A stretch of 9,879 nucleotides of DNA from Candidatus Poseidoniaceae archaeon (GTDB taxonomy: Archaea > Thermoplasmatota > Poseidoniia > Poseidoniales > Poseidoniaceae): contig JAKMFY010000012.1 in assembly GCA_022425185.1 (NCBI GenBank), positions 1 to 9,879 of the forward strand, written 5' to 3'. This document shows, piece by piece, positions 6,851 to 9,879 of this stretch (within the stretch, counting starts at the first letter, position 1; every line of letters starts with the position of its first letter). The notes beneath the pieces were generated by a model. That model saw only the letters and a list, made by a program, of their open reading frames with translations. It was not told the DNA's origin and did no database searches. Both the position numbers and the translations under genes were made by a program.

Positions 6851-7915
6851 TCAATTTGTATGGTCGAGTGCCATATCATGAAGCGCTAAGAATTCCCCTT
6901 CAACATTTGCTAAACGTAGCGTTGAGGCTCCGTCATAGTCCCAAGGGAGGCGAACTGAAGTCATTTTCCAAGTCTCAGGGTTTAGGAATTCTGCAACAGA
7001 TTCATCTTTGTTGAGTACGTCAACTGTGAGGTGATTTTTCATTTGTGCTATAACAAGAACATTATCTAAATCTCTCCAAGTAGCGCCAGTACGCTCCTGT
7101 CGAGCGATACGTTCCATGATTGCACCATCTTTTGACCAAGAACTCGGTCTCCAATAATCGCCTCTCCACCGAACGACATCGCCCAAATCATAACCTGGCT
7201 TTCGATAAAGAAGTGTCAATCGAGTGACATCGACTCCGTCTTTGCGTCCAACAGTTGTGTTGGTTTCTCCGACTTGTCCGCCCCAGTTATCTGTCAAATG
7301 CCGACCCCATGATCGAGCAAGTCCCTTTGAGCCTAGGACGACATCATAGCCTCCAGTAACAGAGCCTTCACTTGTGATGAAAAACATCGGATCGTCACTT
7401 AAATTTTCGATGACATGGTCCAAACTTGCTCGTAAGGTGTTGAGTTCTTCTTCTTCAAGTCGGCGTCCAGTTGAACGCAATTGTACGGTTGCTTCGAAGT
7501 AATTCCCTGCTCGGCGCGTGCATGTTAAACAGACTCCATTGGACATTCTTGCACGCATTGTAAATTCATCACGATACAGTAATTCATCAACGACTCCTTC
7601 AATTTGGAGGTGAAGAAGTGTGTGTCGATCCGAAACCGTTTGAGATTGACAAGCTAGTCCTATTTCTTCTGCACGCTCATGGAATGCAACGTTTCGTTGA
7701 ATAAGTTCATCCCACAATTTGTCTTCAGGTACATCGACCCAACGGCCATGCATATCAATAAGACCGCATCTTGCACAGCGGGTGAAGTTTGTATTTTCTG
7801 GGACCTCTGCAATACGTGTACGAGCTCTTGTACAAGGTTCACACATTCGGTCGGCATAGAGAGGCGGATCGCTACCACAAACGAGACAAAAATCGCCGCC
7901 GAGTCCTTTCGCCAC
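6851..7915 (-). CDS. nmd3: NMD3-family ribosomal large-subunit protein
   Basis: Eukaryotic NMD3 is the adaptor for 60S subunit export; archaeal homologues lack a nucleus to cross and are thought to act in late large-subunit maturation or subunit quality control. The 354-residue protein has two four-cysteine zinc sites: C10-x2-C13 with C25-x2-C28, and C47-x2-C50 with C129-x2-C132. The segment after the last pair, RAGNYFEATVQLR (135-147), is the family's most recognisable motif. Later regions (about 155-330) form the mixed beta domains of the family without obvious motifs. The start is a GTG at 7915, with GAGGCGA about eight bases upstream, overlapping the end of the CcmD-like gene region by position but leaving a nine-base gap. 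An ATG at 7920 is in another frame and does not serve it. Its place between ccmD and the isomerase suggests shared transcription. This gene is one of the best archaeal markers in the window. Confidence 0.9.
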   Translation of the reverse strand: MAKGLGGDFCLVCGSDPPLYADRMCEPCTRARTRIAEVPENTNFTRCARCGLIDMHGRWVDVPEDKLWDELIQRNVAFHERAEEIGLACQSQTVSDRHTLLHLQIEGVVDELLYRDEFTMRARMSNGVCLTCTRRAGNYFEATVQLRSTGRRLEEEELNTLRASLDHVIENLSDDPMFFITSEGSVTGGYDVVLGSKGLARSWGRHLTDNWGGQVGETNTTVGRKDGVDVTRLTLLYRKPGYDLGDVVRWRGDYWRPSSWSKDGAIMERIARQERTGATWRDLDNVLVIAQMKNHLTVDVLNKDESVAEFLNPETWKMTSVRLPWDYDGASTLRLANVEGEFLALHDMALDHTN

Positions 7916-7924
7916 AACATCGCC

Positions 7925-8074
7925 TCATTCTTCGTTGTCGGTATGAATCTGCTCAATTGCATGGATTCGTTGTTCTAAGTCCCTGCTTCGGGCAAAAACA
8001 GTCCACGTCCATATCCCAATGCCAAACAGCATTCCCATGTACGCAACTGCAAGGTAGGTCATTCCTTCTGCCAT
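7925..8074 (-). CDS. ccmD: CcmD-like small membrane protein of cytochrome c maturation
   Basis: CcmD is a tiny single-span protein that helps release haem-loaded CcmE from the CcmABC complex. This 49-residue reading frame begins MAEGMTYLAVAYMG, has one hydrophobic helix (about residues 7-27) and then a charged helical tail with RSRDLEQRIHAIEQI (29-43). That arrangement, YLxxAY at the start and a LExR-rich tail, is the usual look of CcmD-family proteins. The start is supported by AAGGTG eight bases upstream and by the five-base gap after the ccmC stop codon; its own stop is nine bases before NMD3. Genes this small are easily missed. Identification rests on size, topology and position directly after ccmC, since the family has little sequence conservation. 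Confidence 0.8.
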   Translation of the reverse strand: MAEGMTYLAVAYMGMLFGIGIWTWTVFARSRDLEQRIHAIEQIHTDNEE

Positions 8075-8079
8075 TGTGA

Positions 8080-8811
8080 TCACACCTTATCCATTGACTT
8101 TTGAATCCTTTCAAGCCGTTGTTCTAGAGATGTTATTCTCATACTCATGAGGATGTGGCCGATGATGAAAATTGTAAAGGAAATTGCTCCAATGACGAGG
8201 ATGACCGCCATTTCTCCAGCGAGGCTCCCCCCATCGTCTCCTCCAACGACTGGGCCTGGATGCCTGATTTGCCACAATCTCGTTGCAACATATGTTACTG
8301 GTACAAGGACAAATCCATATAATCCAAACGTGGAAAACGTATCTCTTGTCTCAACTCCATCAGGCTGTGATTGGCGCCCCAGGACCAAGAAAAGGGCGAG
8401 GAAGGTAAGTAATCCAAAGGTGTTGAGTCGTACATCGGTCCAATCCCAAGGGACACCCCATTCTGCAGCGCCCCAAACCATACCACTCCAAACAGTCATA
8501 AGTCCAGTTGCTAATCCTGCTTCAGCTCCTGCAACGTGCATTCTCCATCCAAGATTTGAGCGTTTGAAGAACCACATTGCTGAACCTACAAAAAGAAATC
8601 CAAAGGCAATGAATGCAGCCCAAGCAGCAGGTACGTGCCAATAGAAGATCCGCTGAGCATCAGGTGATTCAAAGGCAGTAATCGAAACACTTGGGGCTTT
8701 GAGCAAAGCAAGCCCTAGTGTTAATCCGATTCCCAAAAAACCGAGGAGAAGAATTCCTTCAGCCCCTCTCTTGCTCATGGTTCTGCCAACCGTTGTCTCT
8801 CTTTGAATCAT
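8080..8811 (-). CDS. ccmC: Cytochrome c maturation haem protein CcmC
   Basis: CcmC is the membrane protein that presents haem to the chaperone CcmE on the outer face of the membrane in System I maturation. The 243-residue product has six hydrophobic segments, near residues 17-37, 62-81, 95-113, 130-145, 162-177 and 200-223. The tryptophan-rich WWD-type segment is VWGAAEWGVPWDWTDVRL (112-129), between helices three and four; it fits the family pattern WGxxxW...WDxRL but with an extra WT before DVRL. The two histidines expected as haem ligands are H59 (FYWHVPAAW) and H184 (QIRHPGP). The tail ITSLEQRLERI (226-236) forms a short charged helix. ATG 8811 begins six bases after the ABC gene's stop; ATG 8778 (residue 12) is an alternative. 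The order ABC-ccmC-ccmD is that of bacterial ccm operons. Confidence 0.9.
   Translation of the reverse strand: MIQRETTVGRTMSKRGAEGILLLGFLGIGLTLGLALLKAPSVSITAFESPDAQRIFYWHVPAAWAAFIAFGFLFVGSAMWFFKRSNLGWRMHVAGAEAGLATGLMTVWSGMVWGAAEWGVPWDWTDVRLNTFGLLTFLALFLVLGRQSQPDGVETRDTFSTFGLYGFVLVPVTYVATRLWQIRHPGPVVGGDDGGSLAGEMAVILVIGAISFTIFIIGHILMSMRITSLEQRLERIQKSMDKV
8083..8088 (-). promoter_or_regulatory. Shine-Dalgarno site of the CcmD-like gene
   Basis: AAGGTG on the minus strand lies eight bases ahead of ATG 8074 and is inside the last codons of ccmC (GAT AAG GTG TGA). It is the clearest ribosome binding site in the window and supports the start of the 49-residue gene. Confidence 0.6.
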
Positions 8812-8814
8812 TGC

Positions 8815-8828
8815 ATCTCAGATGAGAT
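8815..8828. repeat. Perfect palindromic sequence at the ABC gene/ccmC junction
   Basis: ATCTCAGATGAGAT has six-base inverted arms around a two-base centre. It spans the stop codon of the ABC fusion gene and lies just ahead of the ccmC start. The centre is too short for a stable hairpin loop at full arm length, so it is more like a dyad than a terminator. It may be chance. Confidence 0.3.
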
Positions 8829-9879
8829 TAGAATCAGTAATCCATTGCACTAAAAGAGCAAATGGAAGAATAAGTGTTGGTGTTAAAATCCGAGTAAATG
8901 CGGCTCTCGGACGCGCTAATCGTGCTGAAGTTAAGTCAAACATACGTACCAGAAACATCGTCGAGGTCGTTAGGATAGAGCCAATGATTACCAATTCCCA
9001 TGAAGTTGTAAGGTCCATTGCTAATTGGGTGAGGAGAGTAAGGGCAAATCCGAGTATTGCTCCATGAATATACGATGATGGAATACCCTGTTTGTGTGCT
9101 TTCCACCATGCCAGTGAGCGGTGCTCATGAAGCATCTGTACCATGCTATCGCCCACTAATCCTGCTGCAAATGCTGAACTCAATACAAGCCCTGATTTTT
9201 GAATCGTACCTGTGTCTAATTTCGTTGGATCGACCAAAGCGAGAAGAATTCCTAAGGTCAAAAAACCAGCGATTCCATTGTATGCGATTGTTGACATGGT
9301 CCGATTATTTGATACGACTCCGTTACGTAACGCAATCCATCCTTTCGAAGGCAGATGTACCATTTCTTCTCGATTAATTTCTGCAGTTAATTCTTGATTT
9401 ATTTCAACCATTCCATCGATGTTAAACAGGTGAGTTGCGCATTCTTCAAACTCCTTATTATGGCTCGATATAAGAACGCCATGACCTTTTTGTCTAAGAA
9501 AGTGAATGTCTTCAATAAGACTCATGCGAGAAGTTTCGTCCAAACCAGAGTCTGGTTCGTCGAGAAAAATGAGGCGGGATTCCGATGAGATGAGTCCTGG
9601 TAGAATCCCAGCAATCATTGCCACTTTTCTTCGTTGACCACCAGATAGTTGTGCAATGAGATCGTGCTTTCTGTGCTTGAGGTTATATCGTTCGAGAATT
9701 GAATCTATTTCAACTCTCGAACCTACGAGATCCATTGTGTTGAGGAGGTGCTCTTCAATACGCTGACTCCCCATACATCCATCTGCTTGTAGGGTTAGCC
9801 CAAACGGGTGTATTGGTTTGCCGCCTTTACCTGATTCATCGATTAAGAGTTCCCCGTGATGATGAACTGAACCAGCCTC
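8818..9879 (-). CDS. ccmA: ABC transporter ATPase fused to a membrane domain, probable CcmA-type, 5' end missing
   Basis: The protein probably powers the haem-handling CcmABCD complex. The frame is open to the window edge, giving 353 visible residues; the ATG at 9774 is internal, because the frame continues upstream with a Q-loop-like segment PFGLTLQADG. Walker A must lie beyond the edge. Counting from ATG 9774, the signature LSGGQRRK is at 43-50, Walker B RLIFLDEP at 67-74, the D-loop SGLD at 76-79 and the switch histidine in LISSHN at 101-106. From about residue 141 the chain becomes a membrane domain with some five hydrophobic segments near 163-181, 194-210, 235-254, 260-277 and 296-312. 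That domain could be a reduced CcmB or an ABC-2-type permease; I cannot decide. Six bases separate it from ccmC. ATPase identity is firm, the haem role is inferred from the neighbours. Confidence 0.75.
   Translation of the reverse strand, partial: EAGSVHHHGELLIDESGKGGKPIHPFGLTLQADGCMGSQRIEEHLLNTMDLVGSRVEIDSILERYNLKHRKHDLIAQLSGGQRRKVAMIAGILPGLISSESRLIFLDEPDSGLDETSRMSLIEDIHFLRQKGHGVLISSHNKEFEECATHLFNIDGMVEINQELTAEINREEMVHLPSKGWIALRNGVVSNNRTMSTIAYNGIAGFLTLGILLALVDPTKLDTGTIQKSGLVLSSAFAAGLVGDSMVQMLHEHRSLAWWKAHKQGIPSSYIHGAILGFALTLLTQLAMDLTTSWELVIIGSILTTSTMFLVRMFDLTSARLARPRAAFTRILTPTLILPFALLVQWITDSNLI

Noticed and set aside
6814..6879. Longer isomerase start at ATG 6879
   Set aside because: It overlaps NMD3 by 29 bases and adds 22 residues not resembling the family's N-terminus, but it cannot be fully excluded because neither start has a clear ribosome binding site.
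8147..8644. 165-codon open frame antisense to ccmC
   Set aside because: It has no recognisable domain and a biased composition, and lies opposite a strongly supported gene, so it is a shadow.

Overview
The window looks like a piece of an archaeal chromosome, most likely from a marine, aerobic planktonic euryarchaeon of the Marine Group II/Poseidoniales type. That placement is inferred: an NMD3-family ribosome protein, a two-domain phosphoglucose/phosphomannose isomerase and an NCT-type aspartate-semialdehyde dehydrogenase point to Archaea. Nickel superoxide dismutase and a System I (Ccm) cytochrome c maturation cluster point to an aerobic, probably marine, lifestyle. Genes are packed tightly, with gaps of 1-90 bases and several overlaps. 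I saw no tRNA, rRNA, CRISPR array, insertion sequence or phage gene.

Left part (1-1957): an aspartate-semialdehyde dehydrogenase gene (minus strand) diverges from sodN (plus strand) across a 90-base intergenic region that holds a small inverted repeat. sodN encodes a Ni-superoxide dismutase proprotein with an 11-residue leader ahead of the HCDGPCGVYD nickel hook. It overlaps sodX, a small S26-family signal-peptidase-like protein that presumably removes the leader. A further gene probably begins just downstream of the dehydrogenase, at the left edge.

Middle part (1934-5726): a minus-strand pair encodes a large multi-spanning membrane protein, probably a GT-C-type glycosyltransferase, followed by a soluble GT2 polyprenyl-phosphate-sugar-synthase-like protein. 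The natural reading is that the GT2 enzyme makes a lipid-linked sugar and the membrane protein uses it on the outer face. Divergent from this pair is an M23-family zinc metallopeptidase with intact metal ligands and no visible signal peptide, which is unusual for a presumed archaeon.

Right part (5728-9879): five minus-strand genes with gaps of 6, 5, 9 and about 37 bases form a probable operon. In transcription order they are: an ABC ATPase fused to a membrane domain (cut by the right edge, lacking Walker A in this window), ccmC, a 49-residue CcmD-like gene that is easy to miss, NMD3, and the phosphoglucose/phosphomannose isomerase. It joins haem handling for cytochrome c maturation to a large-subunit ribosome factor and a sugar-phosphate enzyme.

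The most interesting points are the small CcmD-like gene and its tail resemblance to CcmC, the extra cysteines and C-terminal extension of the Ni-SOD, the ATPase-membrane fusion, and the apparently cytoplasmic M23 peptidase. I did not find convincing evidence of a wholly new system.
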